Positions 40,735 through 50,016 are shown, numbered from the stretch's first letter. The stretch: 64,000 nt of DNA from Neobacillus niacini (GCF_030817595.1 NZ_JAUSZN010000001.1:1620001-1684000), one strand, 5' to 3'. Made by a program: numbers and translations. The notes: generated by a model not told the origin, from the letters alone.

Positions 40735-41994
40735 CTAATCCCTCACCTTTTCCATTTCAGATTCCTTCATCTGCTTACCGAATCCGACAATTTCTACATC
40801 TACCTTAATATTCACGGTTGCAAAAGGGTAATTTTTATTGGTCCAGTCCCACTTCTCGTACTCCTTCGTTGAACTAAATAACGGACGTGCATATAAAGAC
40901 CAATAAAATGGTTCTGATTTAAATTCATCTTGGGTTCTTTTAACAAGTGTACTTAGATTTTCTTTTAATTCACTTTCAATCTTCTTTTTCAAGATTCTCT
41001 GTTTTTGTAGATCTTCAGCGTAATTTTCCATACTCGGGCTTGATAATACTTCAATTTCAATAGGCACCATGACATTAATTACGGGTGGACCCTTTCTTAA
41101 TTTGATTTTTACCTTTGTAGCCGTTTTTTTCTTAACTCTGCATGCTACCATATATTTTTCGTTCAATGGATCTTGATAACTCACATACATATCTTCTATC
41201 CTTGCTGTATTATCAAGAATAAGCGCGCTTCGAGTTTCTTCTCCTGTTAATTTAGCGATCATTTTCCCTTCTTTAAATACCGCAGAACCTATTAACTGCA
41301 CCTGATTCCCACCTTTTTTCGGAACATTGCCAGCTAAATATTGGTCCTCCTCTTTAAATGTAACGCCATTGTTTTTTTTACCAATTGAGCCGTTTATTGC
41401 TAAAAATAGGTCTGCGTCTCCATCTGTAATCGCTAATAGACGATTGATCGTGGACTCTGGTACTAAACCGGTTTCAACTGATCTATCAATTATAAATTGA
41501 TAATATTTGTGTGCCCGTATCTGTGACTCTGGTTTATTTTTTCTAATAAATTCTGATGCATTCTCCTTTGTTACAATAATACTTGTTTCTCTACGGACCT
41601 CTCTCTCCTTGAGCGCGGATCCCATGAAACGATAAAAGACGTCTGTTCTTGCCAGCTCCTCTGATACCACGATTACTTTAGCGTGACTGAATGAAATTTG
41701 CCTTGTAATAAAAGAATTAGCCATATTCTTGGCTGTTACAATATCCGGTGCTGTCAAAGTAACAATATTTCTCTCTGGATCTTCCTCTTGTCCTGGTGCT
41801 CCTTTAATATTCAACTTTGGATTAGCAAATTGAAAGGTTACATCTACCGCTTGTTTCTCTTTTGCTTCAATCTTCTCAGGTAAATCTAATCCAATTGCTA
41901 TCGTATATGACATTTGCTCTAACTCTTTCCGATCCCAGCAGCCGGCAAGGGATAAGACAATCCCCAACCCTAAAATGATTTTTATGTAACTCAT
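40735..41994 (-). CDS. Ger(x)C-family germinant receptor lipoprotein (operon 2)
   Basis: A 419-residue C subunit. The signal sequence IILGLGIVLSLAGC ends in a lipobox, followed by WDRKELEQMSYTIAIGLDLP. Conserved segments MANSFITRQISFSHAKVIVVSEELA and LKEREVRRETSIIVTKENASEF. It overlaps the B-subunit gene by 4 bases (ATGA). The C-terminal half (VKIKLRKGPPVINVMVPIEIEVLS) is the third beta-rich domain. Confidence 0.92.
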   Translation of the reverse strand: MSYIKIILGLGIVLSLAGCWDRKELEQMSYTIAIGLDLPEKIEAKEKQAVDVTFQFANPKLNIKGAPGQEEDPERNIVTLTAPDIVTAKNMANSFITRQISFSHAKVIVVSEELARTDVFYRFMGSALKEREVRRETSIIVTKENASEFIRKNKPESQIRAHKYYQFIIDRSVETGLVPESTINRLLAITDGDADLFLAINGSIGKKNNGVTFKEEDQYLAGNVPKKGGNQVQLIGSAVFKEGKMIAKLTGEETRSALILDNTARIEDMYVSYQDPLNEKYMVACRVKKKTATKVKIKLRKGPPVINVMVPIEIEVLSSPSMENYAEDLQKQRILKKKIESELKENLSTLVKRTQDEFKSEPFYWSLYARPLFSSTKEYEKWDWTNKNYPFATVNIKVDVEIVGFGKQMKESEMEKVRD

Positions 41995-43103
41995 CTATTC
42001 TTTACCGCCTTTACTTTGAGTATTAGCCAAAGCAACGGAGGAAGGAGCAGCAACATGTACTTCGAGTACATGATTATTTTTTGTTTAAGGATAAAGATAT
42101 TATCTAATTGATTTGTTGGGATCAATCCAAGTAACAGAACCAATATGGTAATTGGAATGAGAGTATGTTCAAACTCCTTTATATTAAAAACATATCCAAA
42201 CAACATACTTACCAAGTATAGATAAACAGCAAACTTTACTATGATCACCAATAACCAAAAAGTTAAGAAAAAGGTTTCGATATTGGTAATGACTCTTCCA
42301 ATTGACACTAGTCTAGTTGCTTCATTAAAAGGGTAGGTTATTTTTCCTACACTCTGGGAATCAAAAACTAATATATAGGACATATAGAGTATCACCATCA
42401 TCAAAGCAGAATAAGCTAACGAACCTAAAAGACCTCTCGAATAGGTTTTATGATCTTTGACAAAGGGATACAACATAGAAACGAAAAAGGCTTCTGCATA
42501 AATAGGTACATTATCAAAGCTTGACTTCGCTATCTCCCATTTACCCGCTCCAAACAATGGAAATATCCGGTTTATTACAGCATCTTTCGCTAGAAGAAAA
42601 ACCAATATCCCTAATGCAATGGTAACGTAAGGAAAGATCATCCATGCGACAGAACCAAGTGCTTCCCAGCCTTTCTTAGCACCCCATAAACAAAATAATA
42701 ACAATGCAATGTAGAGGATAAATAATGGAGTTTTCGGGAAATTCATCGTAATAAGTTGGTCCGCATAACTTCTGCTTTCCACTGATGTGTTAACCAACAA
42801 GAATAGAAACAGGATAAACCCGATTCCAAAGGCGACATACCTTCCCATCGCTAATTGCAAGATTTCTAGTAAATTTTTCGTTTGATGTTTTTTTAGGATA
42901 AGATTTAAAACAACGATAGAAGGAAGAATGATGACAAAGGACCCAATGATCACCATCCAGGCAGCATTAAAAGTATCTTCGAAAAGTCTTGTTGTCGTCA
43001 TATCTGTCGCCTTTGTACTAATCATAAAAACAATAACGGAAAAAAACTCCCTTATACCTATTAAATCCTTCTCAACCTTAACCAAACTACCACCTATTTT
43101 CAC
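41991..43103 (-). CDS. GerAB-family germinant receptor permease (operon 2)
   Basis: A 370-residue ten-helix B subunit: IREFFSVIVFMISTKATDMTTT begins the first helix, and later AWMIFPYVTIALGILVFLLAKDAVINRIFPLFGAG resembles YkvI/GerXB proteins. It overlaps gerA by 4 bases and gerC by 4 bases. The nominal start is GTG 43103, and a TTG seven codons later with AGGTGG upstream is an alternative. Confidence 0.9.
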   Translation of the reverse strand: MKIGGSLVKVEKDLIGIREFFSVIVFMISTKATDMTTTRLFEDTFNAAWMVIIGSFVIILPSIVVLNLILKKHQTKNLLEILQLAMGRYVAFGIGFILFLFLLVNTSVESRSYADQLITMNFPKTPLFILYIALLLFCLWGAKKGWEALGSVAWMIFPYVTIALGILVFLLAKDAVINRIFPLFGAGKWEIAKSSFDNVPIYAEAFFVSMLYPFVKDHKTYSRGLLGSLAYSALMMVILYMSYILVFDSQSVGKITYPFNEATRLVSIGRVITNIETFFLTFWLLVIIVKFAVYLYLVSMLFGYVFNIKEFEHTLIPITILVLLLGLIPTNQLDNIFILKQKIIMYSKYMLLLLPPLLWLILKVKAVKNR

Positions 43104-44638
43104 TCATTTTGAACAGGCTCTTTTGTTAAATCCTTTGTTTTTACATAGGCTGGTCTTAATTTTTCATTCTTTAATAATCTCCGAAATAATGTATCTTTTG
43201 AAGACTTGTATTTCGGTGTAAATGGCGCCAAATAAGGGACACCAAACGTTTTAATAACCGATAAATAAAATAATCCGATCATAAAGATACCAACCATACC
43301 AAATATACCAAATAAACTAGCGGATAAAAGAAAGCCAAATCGAGCTATCCTTATGGCATAATTCAAATTCACATCACTTATCGCAAAGGATGAGAGGCCC
43401 GTTAATGCCACAACGATCACCACGATGGGACTAACCACATTTGCCTCTACTGCAGCCTGACCTAAAATTAGTGCACCAACAATACCAATCGTTGGACCAA
43501 TCGGAGTTGGTACTCGAATCCCCGCTTCCCGTATTAATTCAAATGCCATTTCCATTAAGAGTAATTCTAAAATAGCTGGGAACGGGACCATCTCACGGGC
43601 ACCAGCGATCGCTAAGAGTAAATCCGCAGGCAGCATTTCAATGTGATAATTTGTAATTGCGATATAAATAGAAGGAGTAAACAAGGTAATAAACATGGCA
43701 GTCATCCGCAAAAACCTTGTAAAGTTACCATATATAAATCTTAAATAATGATCGTCGGCAGAATGATAAAAGGACCAAAAAGTTGCTGGTGTTACGATCG
43801 CAAACGGGGAGTTGTTCATCACAACAATAACATGACCATCCTCGATAAAAGAGGCAGCTCTGTCAGGTCGTTCCGTTTGTAAAATGGTCGGAAATAAGCT
43901 GGTTGACCGATCTTCTATATGCTGAATCAGGAGACCTAGGTTCTGTACCGCGTCTTTTTGAATAGCCCCAATCCTTGATTTTACTTCATCTAAGACTTTC
44001 TCTCCGGCTAATTCTTTGTTGTAAATGATATAGACTTCATTGTGGGAACGACTGCCAATAATCATTTTTTCAACAGTAAAATCTTCAGAGCGAATTTTTT
44101 TCCGAATCAGCGAAATATTTTGGTCCGCTCTTTCCACGAAAGACTCTTTTGGCCCTAGTAACGTAGTTTCATTTTGCGGCTTCTCAACACTACGCCCCGC
44201 TGAAGATGATGTATTTAACACATATATCACATTCAGGCCATCCACAAGTAACAAAGTGGCGCCTGTGTTTAATTCACTTACAGCTGCGGAAATCATCTTC
44301 TCTTCTTTGATTGAACTAATACTTATTGCAGAAGGAATATCAATAATTTCTTTGGCTGCTAAGATTAGTGGCTTTATGATCTCCTCATCAATTAACTTCG
44401 TTTCAGTCATAGATGGAATAAAAAATAGAACGGCCTTCCTGCCCATCATATGAATAGTGAATTCTCTCACTTTAAAGTCTATATTTTTCGGATAAGAGTA
44501 AAGCTCCTTTATTTTAGGTACATCAAGCAGGAGATTTCCAGAAACATAGTCGTTTTTGACGCTTTCATCACTTTGTAACAACTCTTCACTGATTTCTAAT
44601 TGATTTGTTTTTATTTTTTTAAACAATGGACGTCTCAT
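43100..44638 (-). CDS. GerA-family germinant receptor A subunit (operon 2)
   Basis: A 512-residue A subunit, intact. The N-terminal domain has LLLVDGLNVIYVLNTSSSAGRS and GPKESFVERADQN. The membrane part has TERPDRAASFIEDGHVIVVMNNSPFAIVTPATF and IAGAREMVPFPAILELLLMEMAFELIREAG. The C-terminal tail FGVPYLAPFTPKYKSSKDTL is the part lost in the operon 1 copy. The start at 44638 (MRRPLFKK) has GGAG about 11 bases upstream. Another start 13 codons earlier is possible. Confidence 0.92.
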   Translation of the reverse strand: MRRPLFKKIKTNQLEISEELLQSDESVKNDYVSGNLLLDVPKIKELYSYPKNIDFKVREFTIHMMGRKAVLFFIPSMTETKLIDEEIIKPLILAAKEIIDIPSAISISSIKEEKMISAAVSELNTGATLLLVDGLNVIYVLNTSSSAGRSVEKPQNETTLLGPKESFVERADQNISLIRKKIRSEDFTVEKMIIGSRSHNEVYIIYNKELAGEKVLDEVKSRIGAIQKDAVQNLGLLIQHIEDRSTSLFPTILQTERPDRAASFIEDGHVIVVMNNSPFAIVTPATFWSFYHSADDHYLRFIYGNFTRFLRMTAMFITLFTPSIYIAITNYHIEMLPADLLLAIAGAREMVPFPAILELLLMEMAFELIREAGIRVPTPIGPTIGIVGALILGQAAVEANVVSPIVVIVVALTGLSSFAISDVNLNYAIRIARFGFLLSASLFGIFGMVGIFMIGLFYLSVIKTFGVPYLAPFTPKYKSSKDTLFRRLLKNEKLRPAYVKTKDLTKEPVQNE

Positions 44639-44897
44639 GTACGTTACCACTCCTACTGGCTTCACTTGTTGTTTCAAGAGAGTGTCCTAATGTGATAAAT
44701 TCCGTTAAAAAGACACAATAATCTACCTATATTAGCATTGTTTATTCTTATCTAAACTATTCCACTATTTGGTACGAAAGTGGCTTCATCTAAGACCTAG
44801 GGTGTAGACAAAGTTACGGCTCTAGTTCATTTTGAAAATACCACTGCATTGCTATACTGGAATAAAGAACACCGATATTTGAAGGGAGAGACGAGGA

Positions 44898-45101
44898 ATG
44901 AGAACTGTGCTAATTTTTATTACCGGTTTTGTTCTTGGAATACTTCTTACAGAGATGATTAATATTTATGGATTCTTGTTATATGATCAGACTGTCAGCC
45001 TAAAGGTTATACCGTTTTTAATAGGAATTGTGCTTGCGGGGATTGACTTATTGCTTCGCCGCAAATCAAAACTGCCAAATTATAAAAGCAGCCTCCATTA
45101 A
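44898..45101 (+). CDS. Small two-helix membrane protein (DUF5957-like)
   Basis: A 67-residue protein with helices MRTVLIFITGFVLGILLTEMI and VIPFLIGIVLAGIDLLLRR and a basic tail. GAAGGGAG lies upstream of the ATG. It resembles the DUF5957 family in pattern, and the function is unknown. Transcribed away from germination operon 2 and convergent with comK. Confidence 0.6.
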   Translation: MRTVLIFITGFVLGILLTEMINIYGFLLYDQTVSLKVIPFLIGIVLAGIDLLLRRKSKLPNYKSSLH

Positions 45102-45119
45102 GGACGCTGCTCTCTTTCA
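45088..45119 (+). terminator. Terminator between the small membrane protein gene and comK
   Basis: GCAGC..GCTGC hairpin with a CTCTTTC tail. Short stem, so moderate confidence. Confidence 0.6.
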
Positions 45120-45674
45120 TTACTTTTTCTCAAGGGAATAATTATTTTCTTTTGCACTTTTACTTATATAAAAGCCCTTCTTAGGTTCGACATAGAAATT
45201 TAAGGGGCAATTCAGATTATTGGTAATGGCTTCTTGAAGCTGAACTGCCTTTTGCCGCTTGTTGTTAAAGGCTCTTTCCGACATATCGATTAAGATTGTA
45301 TGACCAAAGCTCGTTAAAACTTCAATTCGATTGATTCCAACAGGGTTTGTTGTTTTAACATGAATAAGTGAAAACCATATATTGTAATGAAACTTCATAT
45401 TTTTTGTAGGAAACAATAAAATGCCCAACTGCGGATTCACACTTATAGGATGCATCCTTGTTGGAGTCAGCAGGTATTTTGAACTACGCCTGGCTCCAAG
45501 GAAATTTGACCCTAAATGTAACAAGGTTTCCTCGATAACGGCAATTGGACTCTTTCTAACAAGGAAAGTTTCTTCCCCTTCAATCACTCTTGACCATAAT
45601 TCTCCACAATCATTGTACTCACCTGTTAGTAAAACCGTCTTTTCATTAATTAGGTGTTTATCTCTTACGTCCAT
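45120..45674 (-). CDS. comK: ComK-family competence transcription factor
   Basis: A 184-residue ComK homologue. Recognisable are SPIAVIEETLLHLGSNFLGARRSSKYLL (ComK: IVDRSCRFFGSSYAGRK), PISVNPQLGILLFPTKN, WFSLIHVK and TSFGHTILIDMSERAFNNKRQKAVQL. ComK binds paired AT-boxes and switches on DNA uptake genes. This copy is slightly shorter than the 192 residues of B. subtilis and lacks its last residues. The AGAGG ribosome binding site is 10 bases before the ATG. A short ORF and two competing hairpins lie directly upstream. Confidence 0.88.
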   Translation of the reverse strand: MDVRDKHLINEKTVLLTGEYNDCGELWSRVIEGEETFLVRKSPIAVIEETLLHLGSNFLGARRSSKYLLTPTRMHPISVNPQLGILLFPTKNMKFHYNIWFSLIHVKTTNPVGINRIEVLTSFGHTILIDMSERAFNNKRQKAVQLQEAITNNLNCPLNFYVEPKKGFYISKSAKENNYSLEKK

Positions 45675-45723
45675 ATATTAATAAGCCTCTTTTCTAGTAA
45701 TAGAGTTGATTATTTTAAGAATA

Positions 45724-45758
45724 AGAGTATACTAACATAAAGTTGATATACTCAACTT
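45724..45758 (-). promoter_or_regulatory. Overlapping alternative hairpins in the comK leader
   Basis: One perfect inverted repeat AAGTTGA-TATAC-TCAACTT (45740-45758) overlaps the stop codon of the upstream short ORF. A second, GAGTATA...TATACTC (45725-45753), shares its right arm with the first, so both cannot form at once. Neither has a T run. They lie 50-85 bases before the comK start. Confidence 0.5.
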
Positions 45759-45838
45759 GCCTTGCCCTTGGGTTTCGTTCCGCTAAGATCATTACCCGAG
45801 GGTGAAACTTTTTCCACGTTTCCGTTATACATTTCCAC
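45752..45838 (-). CDS. Putative 28-residue leader peptide upstream of comK
   Basis: GTG start (45838) with GAGGAGG ending six bases before it, one of the strongest ribosome binding sites in the window. An in-frame ATG follows two codons later. The product is hydrophilic and basic: MYNGNVEKVSPSGNDLSG then TKPKGKAS. It stops 77 bases before comK in the same direction. It could be a regulatory leader or an independent micro-protein; no homologue is recognised. Confidence 0.5.
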   Translation of the reverse strand: MEMYNGNVEKVSPSGNDLSGTKPKGKAS

Positions 45839-45950
45839 AAAATTCCTCCTCAAAAATAGTATATTTTACTAGAAGATAGAAAGTAAATCTGTTATTTATA
45901 AATAATTTTCAGGTCACTCACACCTACCTTTTCAAGGCTAGTTCACCATA

Positions 45951-45979
45951 TTGACGAACGTTATATTTGAACGTATAAT
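45951..45979 (+). promoter_or_regulatory. Near-consensus sigmaA promoter on the plus strand with no downstream gene
   Basis: TTGACG (45951-45956), 17-base spacer, TATAAT (45974-45979). An inverted repeat ACGTT...AACGT (45958-45974) fills the spacer and could be an operator. Confidence 0.65.
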
Positions 45980-45985
45980 GAATAT

Positions 45986-46208
45986 TTTTTATTTCCGAAT
46001 ATGCTATTATTTACAAAGACATGGTTCGACATTTATTTTAACCCCCAAAATTTCATCTATTTTTCTATTTTTTTAGCATATTATTAGCTCATTAAAATGA
46101 ACATTTCAGCCTGTTAACTGAAAATTCATAAATTCACATAAAATACATATTTGCCTTTTTCTCTGAGAAATAGAAAAATCTTACCCTTTTATTGAGTAAG
46201 ATTTTTTG
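45986..46208 (+). ncRNA. Candidate small RNA of about 220 nt
   Basis: The span starts just after the promoter at 45951-45979 and ends in an intrinsic terminator at 46176-46208 on the same strand. The only ORF inside (ATG 46001, 28 codons) has no ribosome binding site. The region is AT-rich and does not overlap a gene. It is divergent from the comK leader. This would be an untranslated RNA if the promoter is used. Confidence 0.45.
46176..46208. terminator. Terminator for the candidate sRNA and for the ykqA-like gene
   Basis: AAAATCTTAC/GTAAGATTTT stem with T6 on the plus strand and a T-rich flank on the minus strand. Confidence 0.8.
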
Positions 46209-46213
46209 TTTTA

Positions 46214-47068
46214 TCATTGTTTACATAATATTTTTATGTGATTCTTCAATTCCTCAAGATAAGCTTCACTTAAAAATCCTGTTCCGCCTCTAATGATTTC
46301 TTCAAAATAATGTTCCGGGGGCGCTGTTTCTGCTTCCTTATTGACAACCGTAAAGGTCATCACATCTTTGTATAAGCTTCCATTTATGAAAAGATCCACA
46401 AATGTTGGCCGATATAGACGTGAACCCACCCCTTCTCTTCTATAAAGGTAAGGAACACAATCGGTGGGAATCTCATATACCTTCCCTTCTACCACTCCGC
46501 CTTCCTCAACAATGTCAGCACGACCGCCATCAGGCATTGTCACAGAGTATCGTAATGTATAACCGTGCAGGATGCCGGTGCCTATCACCTTTTGAAAATA
46601 TTGGTCCACTTTTGCTAGTTTAAACCGTGCAGGATCCATGCAGCTTCCATAGGCAAAATATAGGATTGGGTCTTGTTTGCGAAGATGATATTCCTTCCAA
46701 TCACCACTCTTGATCTGCGTTTTCAGCATATGACTATTGTGTTTTGCAATGGTATAAATATAAGCTTTGGTTTTACCAGTATCATGAGAGATTAGTTGTA
46801 TTTTACGATTATATAAGTTATCTAGCGCCTTCACACTATAACCTTCCAGCTCATCTAATCTATGAAGCTGGTCCTCCGTAACCAGGTACAGTTCACCATA
46901 GACCACATCCGCAGCCGATTCCTGGAGAGCAGGATAGCCAAAACCTGTATCAAATAACTTCCCCTCCGTCCAAGCCTGCTCCGCAACAAGCTCTGCTTCC
47001 TCCAATAAATAATGATTTCGCTCATGCCTCCTAAGCGTCCCATAAACAAAAACAAAATACCTCTCCAT
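46214..47068 (-). CDS. ykqA: Tandem gamma-glutamylcyclotransferase-fold protein (YkqA-like)
   Basis: A 284-residue protein with two AIG2/GGCT domains: YFVFVYGTLRRHERNHYLL at the N-terminus and LYFAYGSCMDPARFKLAKV at about residue 135, each with the substrate-binding YGS/YGT loop. This double arrangement is that of B. subtilis YkqA. A catalytic Glu candidate lies in HRLDELEGY and in VYEIPTD.. of the second half. Substrate unknown. ATG 47068 with AGAAGGGG five bases upstream; the TTG at 47086 lies before that site and is rejected. Confidence 0.82.
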   Translation of the reverse strand: MERYFVFVYGTLRRHERNHYLLEEAELVAEQAWTEGKLFDTGFGYPALQESAADVVYGELYLVTEDQLHRLDELEGYSVKALDNLYNRKIQLISHDTGKTKAYIYTIAKHNSHMLKTQIKSGDWKEYHLRKQDPILYFAYGSCMDPARFKLAKVDQYFQKVIGTGILHGYTLRYSVTMPDGGRADIVEEGGVVEGKVYEIPTDCVPYLYRREGVGSRLYRPTFVDLFINGSLYKDVMTFTVVNKEAETAPPEHYFEEIIRGGTGFLSEAYLEELKNHIKILCKQ

Positions 47069-47134
47069 CCTAACCCCTTCTTTCAATTAAGTATAAACAC
47101 ATTATCCTATAATCACGATGACAACACTGTCATT

Positions 47135-47181
47135 TGGTGCCTGTCACCACTCGTGGACACTGTCCACCTCAGGCGGACAGT
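47135..47181. repeat. Intergenic repeat element with two hairpin motifs (copy 1)
   Basis: GGTGCCTGTCACCA (47136-47149, imperfect palindrome TGGTG/CACCA) followed by a perfect 8-bp hairpin CACTGTCC/GGACAGTG around ACCTCAGGC (47157-47181). The first motif recurs at 50312-50325 and 58849-58862, and part of the second recurs at 58817-58834. Confidence 0.8.
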
Positions 47182-47187
47182 GGGTTG

Positions 47188-47226
47188 AGAAAAGTCCCCA
47201 TCACAATAGAGAGTGATGAGGACTGT
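47188..47226 (-). terminator. Terminator of the MATE transporter gene
   Basis: AGTCCTCATCAC/GTGATGGGGACT stem followed by TTTTCTC on the minus strand. Confidence 0.8.
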
Positions 47227-47236
47227 TGGCTGCTTG

Positions 47237-48607
47237 TTATACTGCTTCTAGTTTTTGTGGGTCTATGAATTTTCGTTTTTGGATGTAGATTAGTCTCCAT
47301 GATAAGGCGATTCCAGCCGCTAACAATCCTGCTGTAAGACCAAGCCAATATCCTGTCGCACCCAGTCCTGTATAGTTTGCAAGTACGTAGCCAACTGGAA
47401 GGCAGATTAACCAGTACGCAATTAACGTCATGACAAAGGCAAGATTAACATCCTTATATCCCCGTAAGGCAGCTTGTGCGGTTACTTGAATGGCATCACT
47501 GATTTGGAAGAACAACGCAAAAATTAAGAAATGCGCCGTTAGGTTAATGACTTCTGTTTCATTCGAGTAAAATCCAGCCACTTGGTACCTGAATAGAACC
47601 ACTAATACCCCGGTAATAAGAGCGATTAAGATAGCAAGATAAATACCTAACCAGCTGTAGCTCTTTGCGTCCTTGTATCTGCGTGCCCCTACTTCATAAC
47701 TTACAAGAACCGTTTGTGCCATCGATATGCTTATCGGAATCATGTAAAGGAAAGAAACGATGTTTAACGCTGATTGATAGGCAGCAATCGTGGTAACATT
47801 AAATTTACTTAATAAAATGGTTACAACAGCAAACATACTGGTTTCAAAGAACGTTGATAGTCCCATAGGTACACCGATTTTCAGTATTTCCTTACACTCT
47901 GCTAATGAGAATTTCTTCAAATTCTCAAACACGGCAAAGCCTGAAAATGGTTCCTGTGTTTTTACAATGTACACTGTCATTCCAGTGATCAACCATTCCG
48001 TGATGGAGGTGGCATATCCGGCACCTGCTCCGCCAAGTTCCGGGAAACCCCAATTTCCAAAGATCAGCACAAAATTCAGAAAGAAATTGATTGGTAATGA
48101 CAGAAGCAAGATATACATTACTATCCTTGTTTTTCCTAATGCATAGATAAATGACCTAAGCACGTTAAAGATAAAAAGCGGAAGAATTCCGTAGCTAAGA
48201 CCAACCAAATAGTCAAAGGCCGTTTCCTGTACGTCACTTGGAAGATTCATTTTATCTAAAAGTGGATCTAAAAAGAATACACCAAGCATAATGACCACAA
48301 TGGTAATCATAACGGAAATGTAGAGTCCATGTCTTACAACCGAAGCCACTTCCTTGCCTCGCTTTTCCCCGAAGCGCTGTGCCGCTATTGGAGAAACCGC
48401 CAGCAGAATCCCGCTTATCCCTGTAAATATCGGGCTCCAAATTGACGAACCAATGGCAACAGCGGCCAGGTCTGAGGAGTTATATCTTCCTGACATAATA
48501 TTGTTAAAAAACACCATCGAAAACATACCGAGCTGAGTGATTAAAATAGGTATTATCATGACAAAAATTTGTTTTGTCTTTTCTTTTAATGTAAACGTCT
48601 GATTCAT
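47237..48607 (-). CDS. MATE-family multidrug/sodium antiporter
   Basis: A 456-residue protein with 12 predicted helices in two MatE halves: MIIPILITQLGMFSMVFFNNIMSGRYNSSDLAAVAIGSSIW and later IGVPMGLSTFFETSMFAVVTILLSKFNVTTIAAYQ. These are the NorM-like start segments of each half. It exports drugs or metabolites in exchange for Na+ or H+. AGGAG is 8 bases before the ATG. Monocistronic. Confidence 0.9.
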   Translation of the reverse strand: MNQTFTLKEKTKQIFVMIIPILITQLGMFSMVFFNNIMSGRYNSSDLAAVAIGSSIWSPIFTGISGILLAVSPIAAQRFGEKRGKEVASVVRHGLYISVMITIVVIMLGVFFLDPLLDKMNLPSDVQETAFDYLVGLSYGILPLFIFNVLRSFIYALGKTRIVMYILLLSLPINFFLNFVLIFGNWGFPELGGAGAGYATSITEWLITGMTVYIVKTQEPFSGFAVFENLKKFSLAECKEILKIGVPMGLSTFFETSMFAVVTILLSKFNVTTIAAYQSALNIVSFLYMIPISISMAQTVLVSYEVGARRYKDAKSYSWLGIYLAILIALITGVLVVLFRYQVAGFYSNETEVINLTAHFLIFALFFQISDAIQVTAQAALRGYKDVNLAFVMTLIAYWLICLPVGYVLANYTGLGATGYWLGLTAGLLAAGIALSWRLIYIQKRKFIDPQKLEAV

Positions 48608-48801
48608 ATATAAAACTCCTAGAAAAAATGAATTATAAAAGCCAAATTTTTATTATACTGGATTTTGGCTGACTTGAGTAATATTTATTACTCTAACGGT
48701 CTATTTTTTGTTAAATAATTTTCAAAAGTATTATATAGAAATTTCGGATACCGTAGTATAATATAATCGTTATTTATTAATAGAGAAACTGGTGAAGAAT
48801 C

Positions 48802-50016
48802 GTGCGTACCTATAATGAAAAGATTAGTATCTATCATGGAATGGTTTCTACCATTGCTATTAACCTTGCAGGAAACTTTTATCCCATCTTTGCTATCTCG
48901 ATTCTTGGAGCTACCAATTATCAAGTTGGATTAATTAGTTCCCTTCCACCTTTAATTGCCCTTTTGATGACCATTCCTGCTGCCGTTCTATTAAATCGTT
49001 TACAGACGCAGAAAAAAACGGTTGCCATGTCAGTATTAGGGGCGCGATTATTATTTTTACTTCTCATGGGAGTTGTCTATATCTCTACCTCTTACCAAGC
49101 ATGGGTATTTTTAATTATTATCGCATTTATGAATGTACCTGCCACCATTGCAAACATTGGCTGGCAAACGTTAATTAGCGGAATGATAAAAGACGATCGA
49201 AGGGGTTCTTTTTTTAGTGATCGCAACCGCTTATTGACGATTGCTGGCATGATTTCCACACTTATTATCGGGATTATTATGAAGAACCAATCAAATAATG
49301 CAACCGCCTATCAGTGGTTATTTTTCACAGCGTTACTTTTTGGAATACTTGAAGTGTTTTTCTTAATGAAACATAAAGAAACAGTCCAAGCAGTCACGAC
49401 CACAAAAAAATCGTCGATGGATTGGTCCATTTTTAAAGATCATGGGTACAAATGGTTCCTAATTGCGGCACTCTGTTTTAATTTCACCTGGCAGATGTCC
49501 TGGGGGATATTCAATATTTATCATGTTCGAATCGCAGAAGCCACGATTCTTTGGATAAGTATCTTTTCGGTAGCATGTCAGTTAGTGCAAATCTTTACTT
49601 TTCCTTTGTGGAAAAAATGGGCAGAGCTAAAATCTAATACGCTTATGCTCGTATGGGCTGCGCTCGGAATGGCGCTTGTTCCATTTCTAACCGTTATGTC
49701 TACCAATCTATTCTATTTAACTTGTGTCCAGGCACTATCTGGATTTTTCATTTCTGGGGTTGTGCTCTTATTGTTTAACCTTTTGCTTGAACAATCGCCA
49801 GAAGAAAAGAAAACATATTGTATCACGACTTATAATGTACTCCTATCCTTTGTCGCCTTTTTAGCCCCACAGATTGGGATTATGCTGTTAGAGGGACTAG
49901 GCATACAAAAATCAATGGAGTTGAATTCCTTTATGCGGATTGGAAGTGCCTTTGTATTTCTTCTCATGTATTCTCGTACTAGGAAATTCACAAAAACTTT
50001 GTTAGTAAAAAACTAG
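48802..50016 (+). CDS. MFS transporter
   Basis: A 404-residue major facilitator with 12 helices, starting at GTG (48802) behind GGTGAAG. Segments: GATNYQVGLISSLPPLIALLMTIPAAVLLNRLQTQKK (motif A-like loop between helices 2 and 3) and GMIKDDRRGSFFSDRNRLLTIAGM. Substrate unknown. It is divergent from the MATE gene with about 190 bases between them. Confidence 0.85.
   Translation: MRTYNEKISIYHGMVSTIAINLAGNFYPIFAISILGATNYQVGLISSLPPLIALLMTIPAAVLLNRLQTQKKTVAMSVLGARLLFLLLMGVVYISTSYQAWVFLIIIAFMNVPATIANIGWQTLISGMIKDDRRGSFFSDRNRLLTIAGMISTLIIGIIMKNQSNNATAYQWLFFTALLFGILEVFFLMKHKETVQAVTTTKKSSMDWSIFKDHGYKWFLIAALCFNFTWQMSWGIFNIYHVRIAEATILWISIFSVACQLVQIFTFPLWKKWAELKSNTLMLVWAALGMALVPFLTVMSTNLFYLTCVQALSGFFISGVVLLLFNLLLEQSPEEKKTYCITTYNVLLSFVAFLAPQIGIMLLEGLGIQKSMELNSFMRIGSAFVFLLMYSRTRKFTKTLLVKN

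Noticed and set aside
45840..45900. ComK-box (AAAA-N5-TTTT) autoregulatory site upstream of comK
   Set aside because: AAAATATACTATTTTT resembles one but the spacing is not the required five bases, and no second box at helical distance was found.
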